Positions 9,601 to 17,260 of a stretch of DNA of 64,000 nucleotides are shown here, piece after piece. The notes under the pieces were generated by a model, which made no database searches, was not told the DNA's origin, and saw only the letters and a program-made list of their open reading frames with translations. The DNA lies in contig CANNDZ010000003.1 in assembly GCA_947503575.1 (NCBI GenBank), positions 95,100 to 159,099 on the forward strand, written 5' to 3'. The first letter of the stretch is position 1. Each line of letters begins with the position of its first letter. The DNA comes from an uncultured Kordiimonas sp. Its GTDB lineage: Bacteria; Pseudomonadota; Alphaproteobacteria; Sphingomonadales; Kordiimonadaceae. The position numbers and the translations under genes were made by a program.

Positions 9601-10191
9601 CGGGGGGCTGGCAACCTGCTTGGGGACGAGCAGTCAGGCCACATACGCGAAGTGGGCGTGGAACTGTATCAGAAAATGCTGGAAGAAGCGGTCGCAGAGG
9701 CGCGTGCCGGAGCAGCAGATGAAGACTATGCTGAAACGGACTGGTCACCACAAATTAACCTCGGTGCGACCGTAATGATCCCGGAGAAATACGTGCCGGA
9801 CTTGACCCAGCGCATGGCACTGTATCGTCGCCTCGCTGACCTGGACACACGCGAGGATGTAGATGCCTTTTGCGCCGAACTGATTGACCGGTTTGGCCCG
9901 CTGCCCTCTGCTGTGAAGCAACTGGCCGCAATCATGATCATCAAAGGCAATAGCAAACGCGCAGGCATCGACAAACTTGAGGCCGGACCCAAAGGCGTGG
10001 TTCTGTCCTTCAGAGGAGATAAATTCGCCAACCCTGGTGGCCTCATTGAATTTATTTCGTCAACCGGGAAAACCGCAAAACTGCGGCCAGACCACAAACT
10101 GGTGTATTACGCGCGTATGGACAAGGTTAGCACTCGCCTTAAGTCTGTTGCTGCAATTACCCGCAAATTGGCGACTATTGCGAGCGCATAA
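6694..10191 (+). CDS. mfd: Transcription-repair coupling factor Mfd
   Basis: Mfd displaces RNA polymerase stalled at DNA lesions and recruits UvrA for nucleotide excision repair. At 1165 residues it is full length. It has the UvrB-homology module at the N-terminus, the RNA-polymerase-interacting domain around residues 490-560 (GDLVVHASHGIGRFAGLE), the RecG-like translocase (GDVGFGKTEVALRAAF, DEEQHFGV, TATPIPRTL), the TRG motif and the C-terminal inhibitory domain. It follows sdhE by 17 bases. No sign of truncation or frameshift was seen. Confidence 0.97.
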   Translation: MKLDELIQHEQPLTVAGVPSGFDAMLLANLAARAFADKKRPLLHIARDDARLSMLQAAVQFFDPDLEIIVVPAWDCLPYDRVGPQGDIVARRMTALAKLAGWPNRKPLLVLTTVNAALQRVPSKEAVAAATLHAEPGDQLDMQSLTDFLAANGYNRSGQVMEPGEFAVRGGLLDLFPPGYDEPLRLDFFGDELDTIRTFDPLDQRTTGKTDALDLKPASEYALNKDAITRFRKNYVATFGPARSDDLLYESISEGRKYQGAEHWLPLFHEGLSTLFDYVSTAFVSVDHQAEEAAGERQTAITDYFQARQDAWDIIKKTKNTTTPPYKPVPSGSLYLTESEWEQTLEDADAMRLSPFEAPEALDVVSFGVRQGRNFGPERNNKDINVYDAVKDHVEALRKSGKRVVFASYSAGAADRMKGVLEDHDLSPVGVADSWAAIRAENKSGIAVTTLRLESGFETDDLAIISEQDVLGDRLVRKSRRNKRADNFLKEASTLTPGDLVVHASHGIGRFAGLETVTVSGASHDCLLLTYLGGDKLFVPVENIEVLSRYGSEDAGGQLDKLGGVGWQARKAKMKKRIREMADQLIKLAAARALKEGQRITATDGLYDEFCARFPFTETDDQLRAIADVATDLASGKPMDRLVCGDVGFGKTEVALRAAFLAVMAGHQVVVVAPTTLLSRQHYLNFTERFKGLPVRIGQLSRLVSAKDVKATKDEMRNGTVDIVIGTHALLAKDVAFKNMGLLIVDEEQHFGVAHKEKLKELKANVHVLTLTATPIPRTLQMAMSGIRDLSLIATPPVDRLAVRTFVLPFDPLVVREALLREHYRGGQSFFVCPRVADLEDAANFLREEVPEIKFIMAHGQMPPKTIEDVMTAFYEGRYDVLLSTTIIESGIDIPTANTMVVHRADMFGLAQMYQLRGRVGRSKTRAYAYLTTPPGRKLTENADKRLQVLQALDTLGAGFSIASHDMDIRGAGNLLGDEQSGHIREVGVELYQKMLEEAVAEARAGAADEDYAETDWSPQINLGATVMIPEKYVPDLTQRMALYRRLADLDTREDVDAFCAELIDRFGPLPSAVKQLAAIMIIKGNSKRAGIDKLEAGPKGVVLSFRGDKFANPGGLIEFISSTGKTAKLRPDHKLVYYARMDKVSTRLKSVAAITRKLATIASA

Positions 10192-10334
10192 GCCGAAGCT
10201 TAAGAAAGAGTAACCCACTAGCATGATGGCGCACCAATCCACTAGGTCAGTGTGATTAACTACTTAGGAAACCAGCGCGTTTACAAGCCCGCAGTTTCTG
10301 GTACACAGTAAAACGACCAGAAACAGGAGATTTT

Positions 10335-11510
10335 ATGAAGCTTGCATTGTCCAAAGACGCCGCTGGTGGTTTGCTTCTTATTGCAGCGGCGGCCATCGCC
10401 CTGTTGTGGGACAATTCTGGTTTTGATGACTATTATGAATCGCTACTGAATGCACAAGGTGTTATTTCAATTGGCAGTTTTGGTCTGTCGAAGCCGCTGC
10501 TTCTGTGGATAAATGAAGGCCTCATGGCAATTTTCTTCCTCCTAGTTGGCCTGGAAGTTAAAAAAGAAATCCAAACAGGCACTCTGTCGGATCCTAAAAA
10601 CATCTCTTTGCCCGTTCTGGCCGCAATCGGTGGCATGGCAATCCCGGCTCTACTGTATGCGGTTCCTAATTTCGGTGACCCTGTTGGCATGGCCGGGTGG
10701 GCGGTGCCAACGGCAACAGATATTGCGTTTGCTGTGGGCATTTTGGCGTTGCTGGCGAGCAAAGCCCCTCCCGCACTTAAAGTCTTTATCCTGACGGTGG
10801 CTATTATTGACGACCTAGGGGCTGTTATCGTTATCGCCGCTTTTTACACGTCAGAACTGTCAACACTATCGCTATCGCTCGGATTAGCGGGGTGTGCCCT
10901 TTTGTTCCTATTGAACCGTATGAATGTGCGCAACACCTCGGCGTATCTGTTTGTGGGTTTGTTCATTTGGGTCTGTGTTCTGAAATCCGGTGTGCATGCA
11001 ACACTGGCGGGCGTTGCGGTTGGGTTAGCGATCCCCGGAGATACCGACAGCGACGGACACTCCCCACTGAACGAGATGGAACATAATCTCCACTATCCCG
11101 TGACGTTTTTGATTTTGCCGCTGTTTGCGCTGGCAAATGCGGGCGTTCAACTAACAGGAGTGGGGATAGATACCTTACTGCAACCTATTAGCATCGGCGT
11201 TATACTCGGCCTTGTTGTTGGCAAACCAATTGGTGTTGTCGGCGGGGCCGCCATCGCAATTTTCGCCCTGAAGGCCCGGATACCTGAAGGCCTATCGCTT
11301 CGTTACATTTGGGGAGCTGGCCATCTAACGGGCATTGGCTTCACAATGAGCCTGTTTATTGGCAGCCTCGCCTTTGAAGACGGGCCAGAGATAGCACAAG
11401 TGCGTATCGCGATTTTGCTCGCTAGTTTGCTGTCGGTGTTGTTTGGGTGGCTGGTGTTGCGGTCAGCCCCATCCGCAACTGCAGCGCGCCGCCCTTTGGC
11501 CCAAACTTGA
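10335..11510 (+). CDS. nhaA: Na+/H+ antiporter NhaA
   Basis: NhaA is an inner-membrane electrogenic antiporter that exports sodium in exchange for protons. The 391-residue length matches the family, and about a dozen hydrophobic helices are visible. The functional segments are present: FFLLVGLEVKKE, PTATDIAFAVG, the paired aspartates in AIIDDLGAVIVIA (the Asp163/164 equivalent) and GHLTGIGFTMSLFI. A good AGGAGA ribosome site precedes the ATG. It stands alone between mfd and an outer-membrane protein. A sodium antiporter is consistent with a marine host. Confidence 0.96.
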   Translation: MKLALSKDAAGGLLLIAAAAIALLWDNSGFDDYYESLLNAQGVISIGSFGLSKPLLLWINEGLMAIFFLLVGLEVKKEIQTGTLSDPKNISLPVLAAIGGMAIPALLYAVPNFGDPVGMAGWAVPTATDIAFAVGILALLASKAPPALKVFILTVAIIDDLGAVIVIAAFYTSELSTLSLSLGLAGCALLFLLNRMNVRNTSAYLFVGLFIWVCVLKSGVHATLAGVAVGLAIPGDTDSDGHSPLNEMEHNLHYPVTFLILPLFALANAGVQLTGVGIDTLLQPISIGVILGLVVGKPIGVVGGAAIAIFALKARIPEGLSLRYIWGAGHLTGIGFTMSLFIGSLAFEDGPEIAQVRIAILLASLLSVLFGWLVLRSAPSATAARRPLAQT

Positions 11511-11697
11511 CGCCGAACAGTTAAGGGCCGGCGGTTAAGGCTGCCACAATTGTATTGATGGGCGTGAAATTGCCTTAATTCTCCACACCTCTGTCACAGA
11601 GTAAGCACGTATCCGCCCTACTCCGGGTTCAGTTTCCACCTGTTCGCAGCGCAATGCATGCGCACCAGCGGACATGTACAGGATTAGGAGGATAACA

Positions 11698-12243
11698 ATG
11701 AAATCAATAGTTTTGACAGCGACTGCCCTTACCGCCCTACTGGCAACACCTACTATGGCACAAGATACAAACAACCCGTTTTCCGGCGCTTATGGCGGCG
11801 TGGAAGCTGGAGTAGACTGGACCCGTCTAGCTGACGATGCAAAACGCGACCGGAGTTTTTATTACGGCGGTGTGCTTGGCTTTCGCCAGCAAATGGACAA
11901 CGGCCTTGTAATGGGCCTCGAAGGCACGTTTGGGGACAGCGGTTACAAAAACAACGCACTCGGCCTGAACGCGGACTATGAGTGGAGCACATCTGTCACG
12001 CTTGGCACAACATTCGGCGACGGCTTGAACCTGCTGTATGGTAAAGCTGGCTACGCCCAAACAAGCTTTGACCCTATCGGTACAGAAGGCGACAGCTTCA
12101 CAGACGGCGGTTGGCGATTTGGTGGCGGATACGAGCGGGCGTTAAACGAAAATGTCAGTTTCCGGCTTGGTGGTGATTACACCACATATGGTGACGACGT
12201 CGGCCAATGGCAGGCCAAAGGCGGTTTTCTGCTGCGGTTCTAG
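11698..12243 (+). CDS. Small outer-membrane beta-barrel protein
   Basis: This is a 181-residue protein with a signal peptide (hydrophobic residues 4-18, cleavage near TMAQ). Alternating-residue strands follow, and the chain ends in a phenylalanine (GGFLLRF), the usual signal for outer-membrane insertion. It resembles small OmpA/Omp25-like barrels of alphaproteobacteria (FSGAYGGVEAGVDW opening, GGDYTTYGDD near the end). The start at 11698 is fixed by an AGGAGG ribosome site six bases upstream; a longer reading from 11674 would disrupt the signal peptide. No neighbouring gene points to a particular role. A strong terminator hairpin follows about 100 bases downstream. Confidence 0.75.
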   Translation: MKSIVLTATALTALLATPTMAQDTNNPFSGAYGGVEAGVDWTRLADDAKRDRSFYYGGVLGFRQQMDNGLVMGLEGTFGDSGYKNNALGLNADYEWSTSVTLGTTFGDGLNLLYGKAGYAQTSFDPIGTEGDSFTDGGWRFGGGYERALNENVSFRLGGDYTTYGDDVGQWQAKGGFLLRF

Positions 12244-12295
12244 TACCCTTACTCCCTGAGTGCAGACTTTTGCCTTGTTCGGGTCTGACACTTTT

Positions 12296-12339
12296 ACACC
12301 TGCATCATCCCTGTGCAGGTATGCCCACAGAGCAGGTGT
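12296..12339 (+). other. Two mutually exclusive hairpins in an intergenic region
   Basis: ACACCTGC (12296-12303) can pair perfectly with GCAGGTGT (12332-12339). The overlapping ACCTGCA (12298-12304) can instead pair perfectly with TGCAGGT (12314-12320). Both folds lie just before a terminator hairpin and after the outer-membrane protein gene. They may be part of its 3' untranslated region or a small RNA; nothing further can be shown. Confidence 0.3.
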
Positions 12340-12341
12340 GA

Positions 12342-12376
12342 CTGAAGGGCGGTTAGCCGTCCTTCAGTTACTTTTT
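12342..12376 (+). terminator. Rho-independent terminator
   Basis: An 11-base stem (12342-12352 with 12357-12367, one G-T wobble) closes a TTAG loop. A T-rich tract follows at 12372-12376, four bases after the stem. It lies between the outer-membrane protein gene and the convergent oxidoreductase gene and could serve both. Confidence 0.75.
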
Positions 12377-12402
12377 AATGCGTCCCCGTGAAGCTCGTTT
12401 TC

Positions 12403-13035
12403 CTACGATGCCTGCGCTTGTAGTTTGTCAATCACTCCCACCAGAATCGATGCATCCTGCGCACCCGAAACCCCTGCGCTACCATTAAAAATGAACATTG
12501 GCACACCCTGGATACCCATAGACTGTGCTTGTCTGACTTCACTGCCAATAAGATCCTTGTCCTGATCCGTTTTCAACAAATCTGCGACCAATTCGGCGTC
12601 CATGCCTGCTTGAGCCGCAATATCTACCAGCAGGTCATGATCCCCAAGAAACGCGCAGTCCTCAAAATACGCTTTCATCAAACCTTCAGCGACTTCTGCT
12701 TGTAAACCAGGGTTAAGCGCCCACCGAATGAGCCGGTGAGCATCCAGCGTATTGGCAATGCGGCAGTCACTTTCAAAATCAAAGGCAATTCCGAGGCGTT
12801 GCCCCAAGGTCAGCAAGTGCTCCCGTGCGGCTTTGTACTGTGGGCTATCGCCAAATTTTCTAGCGTAATGCTCGGCCCTATCAACTCCTTCAGGTGGGGT
12901 TTCCGTTGATAACTGATATGGACGATACCGAAGGGACGAAATCGCCGCTGGCCGTTGTTCCAGCGCTTTATCCAGTTGGCGTTTACCAACATAACACCAA
13001 GGACAAACCACATCGATTACGACATCCAAATCCAT
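12403..13035 (-). CDS. DsbA-family oxidoreductase, FrnE-like
   Basis: This is a 210-residue thioredoxin-fold protein with an N-terminal CPWC active site at about residues 11-14 (DVVCPWCYVGKRQLDKAL). The inserted helical domain and the GIQGVPMFIFN segment with its cis-proline are typical of the FrnE/2-hydroxychromene-2-carboxylate-isomerase branch. There is no signal peptide, so it acts in the cytoplasm, probably in thiol-disulfide exchange. The ATG at 13035 is preferred to the adjacent TTG at 13038; a GAAAGGG ribosome site lies upstream. It is divergent from the small flagellar-like gene. Confidence 0.88.
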   Translation of the reverse strand: MDLDVVIDVVCPWCYVGKRQLDKALEQRPAAISSLRYRPYQLSTETPPEGVDRAEHYARKFGDSPQYKAAREHLLTLGQRLGIAFDFESDCRIANTLDAHRLIRWALNPGLQAEVAEGLMKAYFEDCAFLGDHDLLVDIAAQAGMDAELVADLLKTDQDKDLIGSEVRQAQSMGIQGVPMFIFNGSAGVSGAQDASILVGVIDKLQAQAS

Positions 13036-13139
13036 CAAACACCCTTTCGACCTACATAGCTAAAATTCTACTGACTTTTTTACAGGAGTTTTACCCTAGG
13101 GGTATAAAATAAAGACAGCAAGAAGACATGAGGTTTACC

Positions 13140-13472
13140 ATGATAGATGCAATTGGGGCAGCAACTAGTGGCATGCTCGGTGCTCAGAAGCGCGCCGCAA
13201 AACTGGCTACCGAAATTGTGGACACCGCGTCCAAACAAGCATCTTTAAATGACCTGAAATCGCTGAAATCAGAGCCACAAAAACCAAGCAAAACACTGAA
13301 CGAGCCTGTTGCCGCGCCTTCAGACCCAACAGATGTGCCCAGGCCTTTGGTACAACAGATCGTCGACTTGCAATCTACTGAACGGCAATTTCAAGCCAGC
13401 GCAGTAACCTTTGCAAAGGTTGTCGAAATGCAAGATCAGCTTACTGGAGCCCTATTTGACGACGAGAGTTAG
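13140..13472 (+). CDS. Miniature flagellar rod/hook-like protein
   Basis: This 110-residue protein has ends that look like the two ends of flagellar axial proteins with the middle removed. The N-terminus (AATSGMLGAQKRAAKLATEIVD) resembles the SGM-AAQ--AN-IAN helix of FlgB/C/E/F/G. The C-terminus (QIVDLQSTERQFQASAVTFAKVVEMQDQLTGAL) resembles their terminal coiled coil. The linker is Lys/Pro/Ser-rich and probably disordered. A GAGG ribosome site fits the ATG at 13140 better than the in-frame ATG at 13128. No other flagellar gene is adjacent; flgKL lie 6 kb away. The function is unknown. Confidence 0.7.
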   Translation: MIDAIGAATSGMLGAQKRAAKLATEIVDTASKQASLNDLKSLKSEPQKPSKTLNEPVAAPSDPTDVPRPLVQQIVDLQSTERQFQASAVTFAKVVEMQDQLTGALFDDES

Positions 13473-13559
13473 AGCCCGCATCTGTGACGTGGCATAACGA
13501 ATACGTCATAGCGGCAACAGCCTCTTGACGTAGGCGGTGTTTCACACAACATTGGCCGC

Positions 13560-14588
13560 ATGGACTTACCGGTAAAAAACCCATCAGACACGCAAACCTT
13601 AACCGACTCGTTTGGTAGGCAAATAACCTATCTTCGGCTTTCTGTAACAGACCGCTGTGATCTGCGATGCCGGTACTGCATGGCGGAAGACATGGTCTTC
13701 TTGCCTAAAAGCGACGTTCTGACGCTGGAAGAGATGCTGGAGCTCAGCGAAGCTTTCATGGCCCGTGGTGTGCGCCGGATTCGTCTGACTGGCGGTGAAC
13801 CTTTGGTGCGCAAAAACATTCTGTGGCTTGTTCGCGCACTGGGACAGCATGTAGAAAATGGGTTGCTGGACGAAGTCACCCTGACAACTAATGGCACACA
13901 ATTGCCGCACCTGGCTGCGAACTTATACGAAGCTGGGGTTAGGCGTATTAATGTCTCGCTTGATACGCTGGATGAAGATCAGTTTAAGGCCATAAGCCGT
14001 CGGGATAAGCTGGATACTGTATTGGCTGGTATTGAAGCCGCGCAAGCAGCCGGTTTACGTGTCAAAATCAACACTGTCGCGATGCGACATTTTAATGATG
14101 CCGATATACCCGATCTGGTTGATTGGGCAATAGGCCAAGGCTTGGATATTACGTTGATTGAGACGATGCCTCTTGGCGACGTGGAAGGTGGTCGTGAAAA
14201 CAGCTATCTTCCCTTAACGGAGGTAAAAACAACCCTTAACAAGCGGTTTGACCTTGAACCAAGTGGCTACCGAACCGGCGGGCCAGCCCGCTATTATTCG
14301 GTGGCAGGTAGTCAGGCTAAACTGGGCCTTATAACGCCGCTGACCAATAACTTCTGTGATGGTTGCAACCGTGTTCGCGTTACCTGCACCGGACGCATAT
14401 ATATGTGCCTTGGTCAAGATGATCACATTGATCTGCGTGCAGCATTGCGGTCGCCGGAAAAACGCACCGCTTTAAATACCGCTTTGGACAAAGCAATGGG
14501 CCTCAAGCCGCGCGGACATGATTTTGCGATGAGCGATGGTAAAATGATTGGCAAAGTGAACCGCCACATGAGCCAGACCGGTGGCTAG
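13560..14588 (+). CDS. moaA: GTP 3',8-cyclase MoaA
   Basis: MoaA is a radical-SAM enzyme that catalyses the first step of molybdenum cofactor synthesis. The SAM-binding 4Fe-4S cluster motif is C33-x3-C37-x2-C40 (DRCDLRCRYC). The second cluster, which binds GTP, uses C266, C269 and C283 (CDGCNRVRVTC...YMC). The protein ends in Gly-Gly, which is needed for activity in characterised MoaA proteins. Its 342 residues are the normal length. No other moa gene is in the window. Confidence 0.95.
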   Translation: MDLPVKNPSDTQTLTDSFGRQITYLRLSVTDRCDLRCRYCMAEDMVFLPKSDVLTLEEMLELSEAFMARGVRRIRLTGGEPLVRKNILWLVRALGQHVENGLLDEVTLTTNGTQLPHLAANLYEAGVRRINVSLDTLDEDQFKAISRRDKLDTVLAGIEAAQAAGLRVKINTVAMRHFNDADIPDLVDWAIGQGLDITLIETMPLGDVEGGRENSYLPLTEVKTTLNKRFDLEPSGYRTGGPARYYSVAGSQAKLGLITPLTNNFCDGCNRVRVTCTGRIYMCLGQDDHIDLRAALRSPEKRTALNTALDKAMGLKPRGHDFAMSDGKMIGKVNRHMSQTGG

Positions 14589-14670
14589 TACTGCATAACC
14601 GTTTACAACTTTGGGCTCGCTTAGTGGCTATATATGACTATACTCCGCGCCAACGGAAGGCAGCGCCTGT

Positions 14671-15429
14671 ATGAAGTTAGCGATAATTGCCAGTGAGTTT
14701 GGTGACGCCAAAAAGTCAGCCAAATCATTGAAAAACATAGTGAAATCTGTGGACGTCCGAGATGCTGATGTGATCGTTGCCTTGGGGGGCGACGGGTTTA
14801 TGCTGCAAACCCTTCATGCCTACATGAATTTTGGCAAACCCATATTCGGTATGAACCGCGGCACTGTAGGGTTCTTGATGAATGAATATTCTGCCGACGA
14901 CCTGCAAGAACGGATTCAGCAGGCAGATACATACAGCCTCCATCCCCTGAGGATGCGCGCAACGCGATGTGACGGTGAGGTGGTTGAACATCTGGCCATA
15001 AACGAGGTTTCGTTGCTAAGGGAAACACGCCAAGCGGCGCACTTGCGTGTTGCGGTTGACGGCAAAGTCCGCATCCCTGAACTTGTTGGCGACGGGGTAT
15101 TGGTCGCAACGCCTGCTGGCAGCACAGCTTACAATTTGTCCGCTCATGGGCCTATCATTCCTTTGGGGGCGAATTTGCTTGCGTTAACACCCTTGTCCGC
15201 TTTCAGGCCTCGGCGCTGGCGTGGTGCATTGTTGCCGCACGATGTGACGGTAGAGTTAACGATTAGTCAGCCTCAAAAAAGGCCCGTATCTGCCGTTGCC
15301 GATATGCATGAAGTCAGGGATGTGCGTCACGTAATGATTGAAGAAGCACGCGACACGGAATTGAAGGTCATGTTTGATCCAGAACACTCTTTGGCTGAAC
15401 GCATATTGACTGAACAATTCGTTCACTAG
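14671..15429 (+). CDS. nadK: NAD kinase
   Basis: NadK phosphorylates NAD to NADP using ATP or polyphosphate. The 252-residue protein has the GGDG motif at residues 39-42 ([14 protein letters not shown]), the NEVSLLR segment and [16 protein letters not shown], which together form the nucleotide site. This shorter form without an N-terminal extension is typical of alphaproteobacteria. It follows moaA by about 80 bases and ends convergent with the histidine kinase gene. Confidence 0.94.
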   Translation: MKLAIIASEFGDAKKSAKSLKNIVKSVDVRDADVIVALGGDGFMLQTLHAYMNFGKPIFGMNRGTVGFLMNEYSADDLQERIQQADTYSLHPLRMRATRCDGEVVEHLAINEVSLLRETRQAAHLRVAVDGKVRIPELVGDGVLVATPAGSTAYNLSAHGPIIPLGANLLALTPLSAFRPRRWRGALLPHDVTVELTISQPQKRPVSAVADMHEVRDVRHVMIEEARDTELKVMFDPEHSLAERILTEQFVH

Positions 15430-15515
15430 CCATACTTTGTCTGTCTCACCGCAAATGAATGAGCCCCTGCCGTCGCCGGCAGAGGCCCATACCCCGTCCC
15501 TTATCGGGATTTTAT

Positions 15516-17219
15516 TCAGATAAAGTTGCTGTCCAGAACTGGGCCCTTTGCAAGTGGCAGCGTTACGGTAAAACGACTGCCTTTTCCTTCTTCACTCTCG
15601 ACCGTCAGGTCACCGTTCATCTTGCGCGCCAACTGACACGAAATATGCAGACCAAGGCCCGTGCCTTCCTGACGGCGGGAATAAATATGCTCAGTCACTT
15701 GATGGAACTTATCGAAAACGTGTTTTTGCTGATCTTCTGAAATGCCGATGCCCGTGTCCCAAACAGTAAGTGACAGCGTATCATCGGTGCTTTTATTGAC
15801 CTCTATGCCGATCTCTCCGCCTTCAGGCGTAAACTTGATCGCGTTGGACAATAGATTGACCAAAATTTGAGTTGTCCGGCGTTCATCAACATGCACAGAC
15901 AGGTTGCTTGACACATTCAGCATTGATGTTTTCAGGCCTTTTGCCTTTGCAGCCTCAATGTTCATATGAACTGCCTTGTTTATCAGGTCTTGGACGTCGA
16001 CCTGATCAAGCTGCAGAGACAGGCCACCGCCCTCGATAACTGCCACGTCAAGAATATCATTGATCAGCCCAAGCAAATGCTGGCCCGAAGACCGAATGTC
16101 GCGGGAATAATCAATGTAAGCATCATCTAGTTGCCCAAAGGTTTGCTGGGTAAAGGCCTCAGCGAACCCAATGATAGCATTCAGAGGCGTGCGCAGCTCG
16201 TGGCTCATTGCTGCCAAAAACTCGTTCTTGGCGCGCAATGCACTGGTTGCCTGCTCTGTCGCAACATCAAGTGCTATGTTCTTGCGGGTTAACTCTGCAA
16301 ATAGCGACTCCAGATTGTCTTTTGCCGCCTGCCGTTCGTCAGACTGCGCATATAGGCTTGTGACATCCATGCCAACGCCGCGAAAGCCTTCAAAATTACC
16401 GGTTTTCCGGTCAAACACCGGCACGCCGGACAGGTGAAATTTCAACTCAGACCCGCTGGGATCAGATACGACAAACAATTGTTCTCTGAAGGGCTTTCGC
16501 GAATTCATTGCCCGTGTGCCGTCATACCGCCCTTCCATATTGGTGTCGAAGCGGCCAAACTGCTCAAACCGGGATCCAATAAACAGCGACGCAGGCTGCC
16601 CTACAATGGCGGTAAACCGCTCAGATAGGGACGAAATACGAAGGTCGCTATCACACTCAAAAAACCAGTCAGAACTAGCGCGGGCAAAATCCTGAAATTG
16701 CGCCTGAGTCTTGTTCGCCTCTTCAATGCCGCGAATTTGCATCGTGACATCTTCATACGTGCCGGCAACCGCAATAATCTCACGCCGTTCATTGCGCACT
16801 GGAATATGCCGGCCAAGAAACACGCGGTCCCGATTATTAATTGTGACTATTTCTTCGGCGCGAACTGTGGTGTCGCTGGCTAAGACATCGTCAATAACCG
16901 GCTTTAACGATGGTACCCTGAACTTGCCCACACAATCCGCAGCACCAGGCGCAAGCGTTGTATCCCCAAGTGACCTATCAATTTTTTCATAGTGATGATT
17001 GATGTGAATGACCGTGCCATCCAACGCCGCCGCATAAAACGGTAAAGACTCGTCAAACAATATGTTGGAGAGCAAGCCCAAAATCTGCTCGTTTGCAGGC
17101 AATGCATGCTGATCATCACGGTCAATTGTTGCGCCAAAAGCATCAGTTACTGATGCTGATTTGCCACGTCTGACAGACAGGTCAACAACCTTGCGATCAT
17201 GTGATGGACGTTTTCCCAT
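15516..17219 (-). CDS. Soluble PAS-domain sensor histidine kinase
   Basis: This is a 567-residue kinase with no membrane segment. Two PAS-like domains occupy about residues 50-160 and 170-290. A coiled linker follows, then the H-box SHELRTPLNAIIGF with the phosphorylated His at about 340, the N-box (LLSNAIKFTPEGGEIGI), G1 (DTGIGI) and G2 (GTGLGL). No receiver domain is attached and no response regulator is nearby. The ATG at 17219 follows a GGGGAAAA ribosome site. It lies 41 bases downstream of the DUF2336 gene on the same strand, so the two probably form an operon and a signalling pair. Confidence 0.92.
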   Translation of the reverse strand: MGKRPSHDRKVVDLSVRRGKSASVTDAFGATIDRDDQHALPANEQILGLLSNILFDESLPFYAAALDGTVIHINHHYEKIDRSLGDTTLAPGAADCVGKFRVPSLKPVIDDVLASDTTVRAEEIVTINNRDRVFLGRHIPVRNERREIIAVAGTYEDVTMQIRGIEEANKTQAQFQDFARASSDWFFECDSDLRISSLSERFTAIVGQPASLFIGSRFEQFGRFDTNMEGRYDGTRAMNSRKPFREQLFVVSDPSGSELKFHLSGVPVFDRKTGNFEGFRGVGMDVTSLYAQSDERQAAKDNLESLFAELTRKNIALDVATEQATSALRAKNEFLAAMSHELRTPLNAIIGFAEAFTQQTFGQLDDAYIDYSRDIRSSGQHLLGLINDILDVAVIEGGGLSLQLDQVDVQDLINKAVHMNIEAAKAKGLKTSMLNVSSNLSVHVDERRTTQILVNLLSNAIKFTPEGGEIGIEVNKSTDDTLSLTVWDTGIGISEDQQKHVFDKFHQVTEHIYSRRQEGTGLGLHISCQLARKMNGDLTVESEEGKGSRFTVTLPLAKGPVLDSNFI

Positions 17220-17260
17220 AGTATTTTCCCCAATCGAGCCGCCAAAAAAGGCGTTCCCCC

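Noticed and set aside
11531..11540. Two TTAA motifs around 11520-11540 (GTTAAGGG...GGTTAAGG) as a CtrA site
   Set aside because: The spacer is ten bases, not seven, so it does not fit the motif.
15467..15482. CTGCCG/CGGCAG hairpin between nadK and the histidine kinase as a terminator
   Set aside because: The six-base stem has no T-tract on either side, so there is no good support for intrinsic termination.
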